This document shows, piece after piece, positions 46,078-54,034 of a stretch of 64,000 bases of DNA; within the stretch, counting starts at the first letter, position 1, and the number at the start of each line of letters is the position of its first letter. The stretch is taken from positions 1,116,001 through 1,180,000 of the forward strand of contig NZ_CP078076.1 in NCBI RefSeq assembly GCF_023101165.1, in the 5' to 3' direction. The notes beneath the pieces were generated by a model. It saw nothing but the letters and a program-made list of their open reading frames with translations, did not search any database and was not told where the DNA came from. The position numbers were made by a program, and so were the translations under genes. The DNA comes from Microbacterium sufflavum. Lineage in GTDB: Bacteria; Actinomycetota; Actinomycetes; Actinomycetales; Microbacteriaceae.

Positions 46078-46995
46078 ATGTTCACCGCACGCACGTCCCG
46101 CTTCGCCCTCGCCGGCGGCGCCGCGATCGCCGCAGCGCTCGTCCTCGCCGGCTGCACCAGCAGCAACCCGCTCGACACCCCCACGGAGGACTCCGGTTCG
46201 GGTGGCAGCGACACCATCGTGATCGGCTCGCAGGCGTACTACTCGAACGAGATCATCGCCGAGATCTACGCCCAGGCGCTGGAGGCCGCCGACTTCACGG
46301 TCAAGCGCCAGTTCAGCATCGGCCAGCGCGACGCCTACATGCCCGACGTGGAGTCCGGCGCGATCGACCTGTTCCCGGAGTACACGGGCAACCTGCTCGA
46401 GTACCTCGACAAGGACGCCACCGCCACCAGCCCGGAAGACGTCTACGCCGCACTGCAGGAGACCCTGCCCGACGGCCTCACCGCCCTCGACTACGCCGAA
46501 GCGACCGATCAGGACACCTACACGGTGCTGAAGAGCTTCGCGGAGGAGAACGGCCTCACCACGATCGCCGACCTGTCGAAGGTCACCACCCCGGTCACGA
46601 TCGGCGCGGCGCCGGAGTTCGAGCAGCGCCCCTACGGCCCCGCGAAGGCCAAGGAGGTCTACGGCGTGGACCTGGCGTTCTCGGCCACGGGCCCGACCAC
46701 GCTCGAGTCGCTGCTGGCCGGTGAGATCCAGGTGGCCGACATCTACTCGGCCGACCCGGCGTTCCAGACCGAGGACATCGTGTCGCTGGAAGACCCGGAG
46801 AACATCATCCTGGCGTCCAACGTCGTGCCGATCGCGTCGAGCGATGTGGCCGACGAGATCGCCGACGTGATCAACGGCATCAGCGAGAAGCTGACGGCCG
46901 AGGAGCTCGTGGCCCTCAACGTGCAGAGCACGGTCGACAAGAAGTCGGCGGAGGAGATCGCGAAGCAGTGGCTGGCCGACAACGACCTCGCCTGA
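46078..46995 (+). CDS. Osmoprotectant ABC substrate-binding lipoprotein (OpuCC/OsmX-like)
   Basis: A 305-residue lipoprotein. The signal peptide ends in LVLAGC with the acylated Cys at about 25. The OpuAC-type fold follows: VIGSQAYYSNEIIAEIYAQA, DVESGAIDLFPEYTGNLLEY and GAAPEFEQRPYG. Betaine, choline or carnitine are the expected ligands. Last gene of the four-gene transporter; a strong hairpin follows. Confidence 0.93.
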   Translation: MFTARTSRFALAGGAAIAAALVLAGCTSSNPLDTPTEDSGSGGSDTIVIGSQAYYSNEIIAEIYAQALEAADFTVKRQFSIGQRDAYMPDVESGAIDLFPEYTGNLLEYLDKDATATSPEDVYAALQETLPDGLTALDYAEATDQDTYTVLKSFAEENGLTTIADLSKVTTPVTIGAAPEFEQRPYGPAKAKEVYGVDLAFSATGPTTLESLLAGEIQVADIYSADPAFQTEDIVSLEDPENIILASNVVPIASSDVADEIADVINGISEKLTAEELVALNVQSTVDKKSAEEIAKQWLADNDLA

Positions 46996-47003
46996 GCTGA
47001 GCT

Positions 47004-47049
47004 CACACGGAAGCGCCCGGTCCCTCGCGGGGCCGGGCGCTTCCGTGTG
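47004..47049 (+). terminator. Terminator after the osmoprotectant operon (copy 1 of a twin)
   Basis: A 17-bp stem (CACACGGAAGCGCCCGG / CCGGGCGCTTCCGTGTG) with a 12-base loop, 9 bp after the stop. A near-identical copy lies at 48046-48087. Confidence 0.9.
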
Positions 47050-47125
47050 CGTGTAGGTGTCATACCTCGTATAACGGCATTCTGTCCTCAAATGTGTAAC
47101 GTGTCACTCGACTCCACTGGGAGTT

Positions 47126-47143
47126 GTTCAACGGAGAACGGAG
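47126..47143 (+). promoter_or_regulatory. Leader element shared with the convergent lipoprotein gene (copy 1)
   Basis: GTTCAACGGAGAACGGAG ends 6 bp before ATG 47150 and supplies its Shine-Dalgarno. The same 18 bases occur at 48563-48580 on the other strand, also exactly 6 bp before a start codon. It contains a direct repeat of AACGGAG. Confidence 0.8.
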
Positions 47144-47149
47144 GGCAGC

Positions 47150-47728
47150 ATGCATGGTCGAACGAGGGTTCTGAACAGGAGGGTGTCTGGCGCGGTGGTC
47201 GCGTTGGCAGTCGCAGCGAGTGCAGTGTTTGTAACGGGCGCTGTCGGATCGGTCGGAGATCGCGATCTACCCGTCACTATGGCTTCTTCAGCAAACAACG
47301 ACTCGATCTCCGATCTGCTGTCGTCGATTGACCAGCGCGTTGCGCCCGATGATGTCACGCTCACCGATAAAGGCGTCGCGAAGGAGTATGGGTTCGGCCA
47401 GGGATCGGTGCTTACCGTGTTCGAACGCCCTCATGCCTCCGGCGGGTCCATCGACGGACGGGCCGCAGCTGTCTCGGTTGGCTCGGACTACAACGGGCAG
47501 TACATTCAATTCTCCCCGGCCGACCAGCGGTCATTCCTCAGCGGCTGGGGCGGTTTCATGCTGGGTTCGCTCGGCTTGCTCATGGGACCGCTCGGTGCCG
47601 TGATCCTGGGGAGCATCGGCTCGGCGATCGCCCCCCAGATCGAGCAACTCACGTGCGCCGCGCGCAACAAGTCCATTCGTTTCACCTATACCGTCGATGG
47701 CAACGTCACGAACGCGCGGTGCGTGTGA
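47150..47728 (+). CDS. Secreted protein with glycine-rich hydrophobic segment, unknown function
   Basis: A 192-residue protein. Residues 1-35 are a signal peptide (NRRVSGAVVALAVAASAVFV then a likely cut after AVGS or a nearby Ala). A polar region follows, then a Gly-rich hydrophobic stretch GGFMLGSLGLLMGPLGAVIL with the spacing of a glycine zipper, and a C-terminus with two Cys (LTCAARNK and TNARCV) 20-odd residues apart that may form a disulfide. No family recognised. Codon use (TCG/TTG/ATA-tolerant, lower GC) differs from neighbours. A pore-forming or surface-active peptide is possible but not shown. Confidence 0.65.
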   Translation: MHGRTRVLNRRVSGAVVALAVAASAVFVTGAVGSVGDRDLPVTMASSANNDSISDLLSSIDQRVAPDDVTLTDKGVAKEYGFGQGSVLTVFERPHASGGSIDGRAAAVSVGSDYNGQYIQFSPADQRSFLSGWGGFMLGSLGLLMGPLGAVILGSIGSAIAPQIEQLTCAARNKSIRFTYTVDGNVTNARCV

Positions 47729-47781
47729 CGGAAGTCGCGTGGAGCCGCTCGCCATCGACCAGGCATCGGGAGGGGCTCGTG

Positions 47782-48036
47782 ATGAACCAACCAGGAGAGA
47801 GAGCGGCTGCTAGTGTCGTCGGCATGTTCTTCGGGATCGGGTTCGTCCTGTCGATCGTGGTCGCGTTCGTCAGCCCCTATGTCTACGAAGGGTTGACGGA
47901 CGCGCCCGCGCTGCCGACCTCGGTGACGATCATCGTCTGCTGGATCGTTCTCGCGGGTGGCGGGTACCTCCTGGACCGGCGCAGGCGCCGGACGGTATCG
48001 GCAGACCGAGGCGAATCGTCGGAGACGCCGATCTGA
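47782..48036 (+). CDS. Small two-helix membrane protein
   Basis: An 84-residue protein with helices at about 12-35 (VVGMFFGIGFVLSIVVAFVS) and 45-62 (VTIIVCWIVLAGGGYLLD), then a short Arg-rich cytoplasmic tail. GGGAGGGG lies about 6 bp before ATG 47782. It follows the secreted protein by 53 bp on the same strand and ends inside terminator copy 2. Small two-helix proteins beside secreted toxins are often immunity proteins; here that is only a suggestion. Confidence 0.65.
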   Translation: MNQPGERAAASVVGMFFGIGFVLSIVVAFVSPYVYEGLTDAPALPTSVTIIVCWIVLAGGGYLLDRRRRRTVSADRGESSETPI

Positions 48037-48045
48037 GCTGAGCTC

Positions 48046-48087
48046 GACGGAAGCGCCCGGTCCCTCGCGGGGCCGGGCGCTTCCGTG
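48046..48087 (+). terminator. Terminator copy 2
   Basis: A 14-bp stem (ACGGAAGCGCCCGG / CCGGGCGCTTCCGT) with the same loop as copy 1 at 47004. It begins just after the stop of the small membrane protein and also faces the end of the convergent lipoprotein pseudogene. Confidence 0.88.
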
Positions 48088-48122
48088 CGCGTGCGTGAGT
48101 CGACGTTCGACGCGACCGTTGA

Positions 48123-48556
48123 TCAGCGATAGCCCCTGCCGTCGCAACTCACGGCATCGTCGAGCTTCCCGGAGGCGGCAGCATCGGCATCGAACTTCTT
48201 CGTCGGGATGACGGCGACCTCCACGGACTTCGCGTCCGGGATGCTCTCGGCGTCGGCGCAGCTGGCCACCACCGTCCACGACTTCCCTGGTTGGTCCTGA
48301 GAGAACGAAGCCGCCTCTCCGATCCCGGGTGATGCGTCCTGGATTGGAACTCGGCGTCGTGAGGGACGGCCGCGGTCACCTCGGCCAACGTCTTCCCCAC
48401 GACATCGCTGGCGTCCAGAGCGGTCGCCGTGCACCCACTCAGGAGAACCGCCACCGCCGCCAGACCTCCGAGCCTTGCCGCGCCTCGTTTCACAGACCGC
48501 ACAGCGAGCAGCTCAGCCACGGCTGCACCGAACCCGGGATACCTCTCTCCACGCAT
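48123..48556 (-). pseudogene. Lipoprotein with PASTA-like domain, broken by a frameshift
   Basis: Frame 1 runs from ATG 48556 with a lipoprotein signal (LGGLAAVAVLLSGC, Cys acylation site) and then DASDVVGKTLAEVTAAVPHD. Near 48341-48350 the reading must shift by one base to continue as SPGIGEAASFSQDQPGKSWT and SVEVAVIPTKKF, ending at 48123. The two halves together read as one small secreted lipoprotein of about 145 residues. DVVGKTLAEV resembles the start of a PASTA repeat. The break is either a true mutation or a sequencing error. GTG 48493 is an alternative start. It lies convergent to the secreted-protein pair and shares its leader. Confidence 0.7.
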
Positions 48557-48562
48557 GACGGT

Positions 48563-48580
48563 CTCCGTTCTCCGTTGAAC
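48563..48580 (-). promoter_or_regulatory. Leader element shared with the secreted-protein gene (copy 2)
   Basis: Reverse-strand GTTCAACGGAGAACGGAG, identical to 47126-47143, ends 6 bp before ATG 48556. The rest of the region up to 48775 holds no gene I can support. Confidence 0.8.
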
Positions 48581-48775
48581 CCCGCCAATGGCGCACTCGC
48601 ACCGATTCCACGCGATGCTCGCTCGGAACCGGATCCGCTTCACTCCGTATCCCTGGAATAATCGCATCGAGTCCCGCACGCCCGGGTGCAGTGTTAGCCG
48701 CACATCGCCGTGCCGCACAGGGCGATGGCTGGTCTCGACTGCATCGAGCCGGATGACACCCGCCGACGGTCGAGG

Positions 48776-50005
48776 CTAGGTGCGGGCGTCCTGGCGGGGG
48801 ACCAGGACCTGCTTGATGATGATGAGGATCGACGCGGTCACGGGCACAGCGACCAGGGCGCCGAGCAGCCCGAGCAGCGTGCCGCCGGCCAGCGCCCCGA
48901 TGACCACGAGCGAGCCGGGCACGGCCACGGCGCGGTTCATGACCCGCGGGGTGAGCACATACGCCTCGATCTGCATGTAGACGAGGTAGATCGCGGCGAA
49001 GATCAGCGCCGCGATCGGGTTGGTGAACAGCGCGAGACCCGTGCCGATGATCCAGAAGAGCACAGAGCCGACGAGGGGGATGAGCGTCACGCAGAACGCG
49101 ATCGCGGCCATGAGCGGCGGGAACGGCAGGCCGAGCACCGCGTACAGGATGAGGGCGAGGGTCGCGTTGCAGAACGCCAGCACGACCATGCCCATCACGT
49201 AGCCGCCCACGGAGTCGGTGATCTGCTCGCTGATGTCGCTCGCGCGGTCCCGGTCGCGCGCGGGCGCCAGGCGCAGCAGACCCTGCTTCATGGCCGGGAG
49301 CGTCGCGAGGAAGTAGAGCGTCAGCACCAGCACCACGATCGCGCCGGAGATGCCGGAGGCGATCGAGGCGCCCACCGCGAGGGCTCCGCCGCCGATGGTG
49401 GCGAGGTTGCCGAAGTCGGACAGGAAGCTCTGCACCTCGCCGACGAGGTCTTGGAACTGGTCGCCGAACTGGTCGTTGAGGGTCTTGTAGAGGTCGGTTC
49501 CGGTGAAGTCCTGGACCATGCCGGGGACGGACCGGACGAACTCGGCGATCTGGTCGACGACGATCGGGATGATCATCCACAGCACCAGACCGAAGACCAC
49601 GATGAGGGCGACGATCGTGATGACGACGGCGATGGCCCGGGAGAGGCCGCGCCGTTCCAGGAAGCGCACCGCCGGATCGAGGCCGAGCGCGCCGAACAGG
49701 GCGAGCGCGATGTAGATGAGCACGGTGGACAGGTTCGACAGGGCGAGGCCGATCACGAACGCGCCGAGGCCGCCCAGCGTGACCAGGAAGCCGAACACGA
49801 ACGGACGGTCGATGCGCGTCCAGAACGAGCGGCTGGGTGTGGTCGGCTCGATCACCACCGGACGCGGCGGGGTCGCGGTGGTCGCGGGAGCCGCGGCGTC
49901 GGGCGGCCCGGGGAGCGCGGCATCGACGGGTGCCGGGGCCGCGTCCGAGGGCTGCGGGAGCGCGTCGTCGTGGGAGGCGGGGGCCGGCGACTCGTCGTTG
50001 CTCAT
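48776..50005 (-). CDS. AI-2E-family (TqsA/PerM-like) transporter
   Basis: A 409-residue protein. The first 65 residues are Pro/Ala-rich and disordered; then eight helices of the PerM fold, with the central extracytoplasmic linker PGMVQDFTGTDLYKTLNDQF and late segments FCVTLIPLVGSVLFWIIGTG and LVYMQIEAYVLTPRVMNRAV, which is the family signature (QxxxxxxxPxxM). Members export autoinducer-2 or act as Na+/H+ antiporters. ATG 50005 is selected; GTG 50011 is possible. Confidence 0.88.
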   Translation of the reverse strand: MSNDESPAPASHDDALPQPSDAAPAPVDAALPGPPDAAAPATTATPPRPVVIEPTTPSRSFWTRIDRPFVFGFLVTLGGLGAFVIGLALSNLSTVLIYIALALFGALGLDPAVRFLERRGLSRAIAVVITIVALIVVFGLVLWMIIPIVVDQIAEFVRSVPGMVQDFTGTDLYKTLNDQFGDQFQDLVGEVQSFLSDFGNLATIGGGALAVGASIASGISGAIVVLVLTLYFLATLPAMKQGLLRLAPARDRDRASDISEQITDSVGGYVMGMVVLAFCNATLALILYAVLGLPFPPLMAAIAFCVTLIPLVGSVLFWIIGTGLALFTNPIAALIFAAIYLVYMQIEAYVLTPRVMNRAVAVPGSLVVIGALAGGTLLGLLGALVAVPVTASILIIIKQVLVPRQDART

Positions 50006-50067
50006 GTGCACACGATAGCGCTGGACCCCCGCCGGTCAGGGGTGCCCCTCGCCCCTAGAGTGGGGGG

Positions 50068-50367
50068 ATGACCGCCGTAGAGGATCCGAAGGCCGAGCTG
50101 CTCCGTCTGCGCGCCACCATCGACAACATCGATGCGGCGCTGATCTTCATGCTGGCCGAGCGGTTCCGCGCCACGCAGCAGGTGGGGCACCTCAAGGCCG
50201 AGCACGCGATGCCCCCGTCCGACCCGAAGCGCGAGGAGCAGCAGGTCGCCCGGCTGCGCGCGCTCGCCGAAGAGGCGCACCTCGACCCCGAGTTCGCGGA
50301 GAAGTGGTTCAACTTCGTGGTCGCCGAGGTCATCCGCCACCACACCGAGGCCGCCGAGAGCCGCTGA
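50068..50367 (+). CDS. aroQ: Chorismate mutase (AroQ class)
   Basis: A 99-residue all-helical mutase that turns chorismate into prephenate for Phe/Tyr synthesis. ELLRLRATIDNIDAALIFML is helix 1 with the active-site Arg, ERFRATQQVGHLKAEHAMPP carries the second Arg and Lys, and DPKREEQQVARLRALAEE the third set. It is cytoplasmic, without the signal peptide of the secreted mycobacterial form. It is divergent from the AI-2E gene (62 bp) and convergent with the ligase gene (2 bp). Confidence 0.93.
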   Translation: MTAVEDPKAELLRLRATIDNIDAALIFMLAERFRATQQVGHLKAEHAMPPSDPKREEQQVARLRALAEEAHLDPEFAEKWFNFVVAEVIRHHTEAAESR

Positions 50368-50369
50368 CC

Positions 50370-52070
50370 TCAGCGGTCCCGCAGCATCCGGTCGCGCACC
50401 TCGCGCCGCAGCACCTTGCCGATGAGGGACCGCGGGAGCTCATCCACCGCGACGATCCGGCGCGGCACCTTGTAGGCGGTCAGCCGGGTGCGGCAGAAGT
50501 CGCGCAGCGCCTCGACGTCCGGCACCGCACCCTCACGGAACACCACGGCCGCCGCGACCTCCTCACCGCCGCTCGACCGCGGCAGGCCCACGACCGCGGC
50601 CGCCACGACATCGGGGTGGGCGTCGAGCGCATCTTCCACCTCGCTGGGCGACACGTTGAAGCCGCCCGTGATGATGAGCTCCTTGCGGCGGTCCACGATC
50701 GTCACGAACCCGTCGGGCGAGACCTCGGCGATGTCGCCCGAGCGCAGCCAACCGCCCGGGAGGAGGGCCTCGGCCGTCTCGCCGGGGCGCTGCCAGTACC
50801 CCTGGAACACCTGGGGACCGCGGATCAAGAGCTCCCCGCGCTCGCCGGCGGGGACGTCCTTCTCCGGGTCGTCGGGGTCGACGAGCCGGATCTCGGTGCT
50901 GGGGAACGGCACGCCGACGGTGCCCGGTCGTCGCGTGGGCCCCATGGGGTTGCCGAGCGCGACGGGAGACGCCTCGGTCATGCCGTACCCCTCCACGAGC
51001 AGTCCTCCGGTCGCGTCCTCCCAGCGCCGCACGGTCGCGACGGGCAGGCTCATCGCCCCGGAGATCGCGAAGCGCACGCGGGACAGGTCGATGGTGCCGC
51101 GTCCGGCCGCCCGGGCGAGCTGGTCGTAGATGGGCGGCACGGCCGGCAGGAACGTGGGCGGGCGCGTGCGGGCGGCCGTCGTCACCAGGCCCAGGTCGAA
51201 CGTGGGGAACAGCACCACGGTCGCGCCGATGCTGAGCGCGAAGGTGAGGCACAGCGTCATGCCGTAGGCGTGGAACAGCGGCAGCACGGCGTAGAACGTC
51301 TCCTCCCCGTCACGCAGTCCCGGCACCCAGGCGCGACCCTGCATCGCGTTCGCGCGGAGGTTGGCGTGACTGAGGATCGCCCCCTTCGGGGTGCCCGTCG
51401 TCCCGCTCGTGTACTGCAGCAGCGCGGTGTCGCCGAGTGCGGGCGCCGGCACGCGGCGGGAGATGCGGCCGTGACCGAGGAGCCCCTTCCACGGCCGTAC
51501 GTGGCGTGCGCGCGGTGCGGCGGTGAGCTTGGCCCGCGACTCCCTGGCCTTCGGAAGGGGCAGTCGGAGCAGGAAGCGCTTCGACCACGGCATCGCGGTC
51601 GTGATGTCGACGCTCACGATGTGGTCGACGCGCACGTCGTCGGGGAAGCCGTCGATCGTGTCGGCGACCTTGTCCCACACGATCGCGACGCGGGCGCCGT
51701 GGTCCTCGAACTGGTGGCGCAGCTCGCGGGCGGTGTAGAGCGGGTTGTGCTCGACGACGATGGCGCCCAGGCGGAGCACGGCGTAGAACGCGACCACATG
51801 CTGCGGGCAGTTGGGCAGCACGAGGGCGACCCGGTCGCCGGCGCTCACCCCGAGGCGCCGCAGACCCTCCGCCGCGTGGTCGATCTGCGCGCCGAGCTCG
51901 CGGTAGGTCGTCACCGCGCCGAAGAACTCCAGGGCGGGACGCCGGCCGTACCGGCGGACGCTCGCCGCCATCATCTGCGGCAGCGTCTGGGTCGGCTCGT
52001 CGATCTCGGCGGGGACGCCCTCCGCGTACGCGGCGAGCCAGGGGCGGGTCGAGAGACGGGAGTCGGTCAT
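50370..52070 (-). CDS. Long-chain acyl-CoA ligase / AMP-binding enzyme
   Basis: A 566-residue ANL-family ligase. The P-loop is YTSGTTGTPKGAILSHANLR, the A5 motif VEGYGMTEASPVALGNPMG, A7 GWLRSGDIAEVSPDGFVTIV, and A10 PRSLIGKVLRREV with the catalytic Lys. It activates fatty or aromatic acids as acyl-AMP, then acyl-CoA. ATG 52070 has AGGATGAG upstream; GTG 52088 would add six residues. No beta-oxidation neighbour helps narrow the chain length. Confidence 0.9.
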   Translation of the reverse strand: MTDSRLSTRPWLAAYAEGVPAEIDEPTQTLPQMMAASVRRYGRRPALEFFGAVTTYRELGAQIDHAAEGLRRLGVSAGDRVALVLPNCPQHVVAFYAVLRLGAIVVEHNPLYTARELRHQFEDHGARVAIVWDKVADTIDGFPDDVRVDHIVSVDITTAMPWSKRFLLRLPLPKARESRAKLTAAPRARHVRPWKGLLGHGRISRRVPAPALGDTALLQYTSGTTGTPKGAILSHANLRANAMQGRAWVPGLRDGEETFYAVLPLFHAYGMTLCLTFALSIGATVVLFPTFDLGLVTTAARTRPPTFLPAVPPIYDQLARAAGRGTIDLSRVRFAISGAMSLPVATVRRWEDATGGLLVEGYGMTEASPVALGNPMGPTRRPGTVGVPFPSTEIRLVDPDDPEKDVPAGERGELLIRGPQVFQGYWQRPGETAEALLPGGWLRSGDIAEVSPDGFVTIVDRRKELIITGGFNVSPSEVEDALDAHPDVVAAAVVGLPRSSGGEEVAAAVVFREGAVPDVEALRDFCRTRLTAYKVPRRIVAVDELPRSLIGKVLRREVRDRMLRDR

Positions 52071-52120
52071 GTTCTCATCCTGCGTCACGGGCGCGCATGG
52101 CGCGGCCCCCTTGACGGGGG

Positions 52121-52714
52121 TCAGACCGCGAGCACTCGCCCGGTGATGACGCCCTCGACGGCGCGCACGTAGGCGCGTCCGACCTCTTCGTCGGTGACGG
52201 GGCGGTGGCCGGGGAAGCTGTCGAAGTAGCCGGGGGAGTTGGCGAGCACGTCGGGGGAGACGGCGTTGATGCGGATGCCGCGCGGCGCCTCGGCGGCGGC
52301 GGTGAGCACGAACGACTCCAGGGCGCCGTTGGCCATCGCGGCGGCGGCGCCGGTGGCGACGGGCTCCCGGGCGAGCACCCCGCTGGTCAGCGTGATCGAG
52401 CCGCCGTCGGAGACGACGGGAAGGGCCTCGCGCACCACGTCGAGCTGGGCGAGCGTCTTGCCCGTGAACGCCGCGAGGTAGTCGTCGCGGCTCAGGTCGC
52501 CGAGCGGCCGGAAGGGCACCGAGCCGACGGCCACCACGACCGCGTCGAGGCGTCCGATGCGCGCGAACAGCTCCCGGATCGACGACGGGTCGGTCACGTC
52601 CACGCGCTCATCGCCGCTGCGGGAGGCGCGGATCACCTGGTGGCCGCGGGTCTCCAGGGTCGCGGCCACCACGCCGCCGATGCTGCCGGTCGCGCCGATC
52701 ACCAGTGCCTTCAT
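52121..52714 (-). CDS. Short SDR-family protein lacking the usual Tyr-Lys pair
   Basis: A 197-residue Rossmann protein. The NAD(P) loop is GATGSIGG (8-15) and the serine strand is SITLTSGVLA, but where Tyr-x3-Lys should follow, it reads TGAAAAMANGALESF. This matches the small atypical SDR subgroup without catalytic Tyr. INAVSPDVLANSPGYF is the conserved post-active-site segment. GGAGG is 5 bp before ATG 52714. Role may be binding or a changed chemistry; the neighbours do not define it. Confidence 0.85.
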   Translation of the reverse strand: MKALVIGATGSIGGVVAATLETRGHQVIRASRSGDERVDVTDPSSIRELFARIGRLDAVVVAVGSVPFRPLGDLSRDDYLAAFTGKTLAQLDVVREALPVVSDGGSITLTSGVLAREPVATGAAAAMANGALESFVLTAAAEAPRGIRINAVSPDVLANSPGYFDSFPGHRPVTDEEVGRAYVRAVEGVITGRVLAV

Positions 52715-52824
52715 GGGTGCCTCCGTGGGGTCGCTTGCTTCCGCGCGCAGACGCGCACCGCTCGAGTCTTGCACCCTTCGCGACGGGAGGGTCCGCGAGG
52801 GCCAGGGTGTCGGCGGGACCGGGC

Positions 52825-53916
52825 TCAGCGGGGGCTGAACGCTGCAGCGACCACGCGGGCGGCGGCCCCGCGCAGCACCGCGTCGTCGAGCGTGCTGGAG
52901 GCGACCGCGGGCCCGAGCGAGGGGTGCGACGCCGCGCGGACCGCGGTCGCCGTGGCCTCGACGAACGCGGGTGTGGCGATGTCGGACGGTCCGCTCAGCA
53001 GGATCGACGGAAGGTCGACGGCGGCGGCGATCACGGAGAGCGAGGTGCCCAGTCGCGCCCCCGCCTCGGCGAGCACCGCGTCTCGGTCCGCGCCGGGCTC
53101 GTCGAGACGGCGGCGCAGCGCGGGCGTCGACGCCCACGCGTGCACGCAGCCGTCGCGTCCGCACAGGCAGCGGTCGCCGGGGTCTCCGCCGGCAACCACA
53201 TGGGCGAGCTCGCGGGCGCCGATCGACCGCTCGACGGGCGCGCCGTCGTCGCCCACCACCCGGATCGCGGTGCCGATGCGACCGCCGAGGCGCACGAGCA
53301 GGAAGTCGGTGCCGACCGCGCCGAACCGCAGCTCCGCGTCGGCGACCAGGTCGGCGTCGTCGAACACGTGCACGGGCAGGGCGAGGTCGTCGGCCAGACG
53401 CGGCCCGAGGCCGAGCAGAGCGGGCGATCCGGACGGGGCGCCGATGCCGATGCCGAGCGGGGCGCTGCTCGCACGCCCGGCCAGGTCGACGGCGAGGGCG
53501 GCGATCGCGGTGGCTGGATCCGCGTCGTCCAGCGCGACGTCGGCACGGTGGTCGATGCGGCCGTCGGGGGTCGCGAGGGCGCCGGTGATCCGTCCGGGAG
53601 TGCTGAGGTCGAGGGCGATCACCTGCACGGCGCGCTGGTCGAACTCGAGCATGACGGCCGGCTTCCCCGGACGGGCGTCCTGGCTCATGCCGCTCTCGCG
53701 GATCACGCCGTCGTCGAGCAGGTCGCGCACGACCTCGGAGATCGTGGGCCGGGCGAGCCCGGTGAGGCGGGACAGGTCGGCGCGGCTCGCCGCCGCGTGC
53801 TCCATGAGGGTGCGCAGCACGAGGGCGCGGTTGCGTTCACGGATGGCGCGAGCGTGGGTGGGTGCCGAGACTCGTGCCCGGTCGCCGGGGCGCTCTAGGA
53901 TCTGGGGGTAGTGCAC
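52825..53916 (-). CDS. ROK-family transcriptional regulator
   Basis: About 363 residues. The N-terminal winged helix (ALVLRTLMEHAAASRADLSR, GLARPTISEVVRDLLDDGVI) precedes a ROK domain with the zinc motif CLCGRDGCVHAW. The phosphate-loop of sugar kinases (DxGxT) is degraded, so it senses rather than phosphorylates a sugar. GTG 53916 has GGGGAGG 6-8 bp upstream. Divergent from a second ROK regulator, both probably controlling the adjacent amino-sugar locus. Confidence 0.9.
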   Translation of the reverse strand: MHYPQILERPGDRARVSAPTHARAIRERNRALVLRTLMEHAAASRADLSRLTGLARPTISEVVRDLLDDGVIRESGMSQDARPGKPAVMLEFDQRAVQVIALDLSTPGRITGALATPDGRIDHRADVALDDADPATAIAALAVDLAGRASSAPLGIGIGAPSGSPALLGLGPRLADDLALPVHVFDDADLVADAELRFGAVGTDFLLVRLGGRIGTAIRVVGDDGAPVERSIGARELAHVVAGGDPGDRCLCGRDGCVHAWASTPALRRRLDEPGADRDAVLAEAGARLGTSLSVIAAAVDLPSILLSGPSDIATPAFVEATATAVRAASHPSLGPAVASSTLDDAVLRGAAARVVAAAFSPR

Positions 53917-53947
53917 GTCGTTCCTCCCCGCTCCGCCCGGACGACTA

Positions 53948-53964
53948 AGTTTAATGAATAAACT
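53948..53964. promoter_or_regulatory. AT-rich inverted repeat between the divergent ROK regulators
   Basis: AGTTTA-ATGAA-TAAACT stands out in a GC-rich background, 32 bp from one start and 71 bp from the other. Its position and symmetry fit an operator or shared promoter for the two ROK genes. Confidence 0.55.
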
Positions 53965-54034
53965 AACTGGGTCGAGCGTACGGAGCGCCGTGCGCGCTGT
54001 CAATCACCGCACCCACCCCCGGGGGACCGTGAGC

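Larger units (their letters stand above)
46992..48094. repeat. Direct repeats of a stop-codon-plus-terminator unit bracketing two small genes
   Basis: Copy 1 starts at 46992 and copy 2 at 48033. Each begins CTGAGCTGAGCTC (the TGA is the stop of the gene ahead), differs only over a few bases, and then shares 37 identical bases (47011-47047 and 48051-48087). The bracketed segment (about 47055-48032) is visibly less GC-rich and holds two genes. This pattern suggests insertion with duplication of the terminator, or recombination at it. Confidence 0.75.

Noticed and set aside
50304..52172. A 622-codon plus-strand frame opposite the acyl-CoA ligase
   Set aside because: Composition is Arg/His/Gly-rich without any motif, and the opposite strand holds a complete ligase with all ANL motifs.
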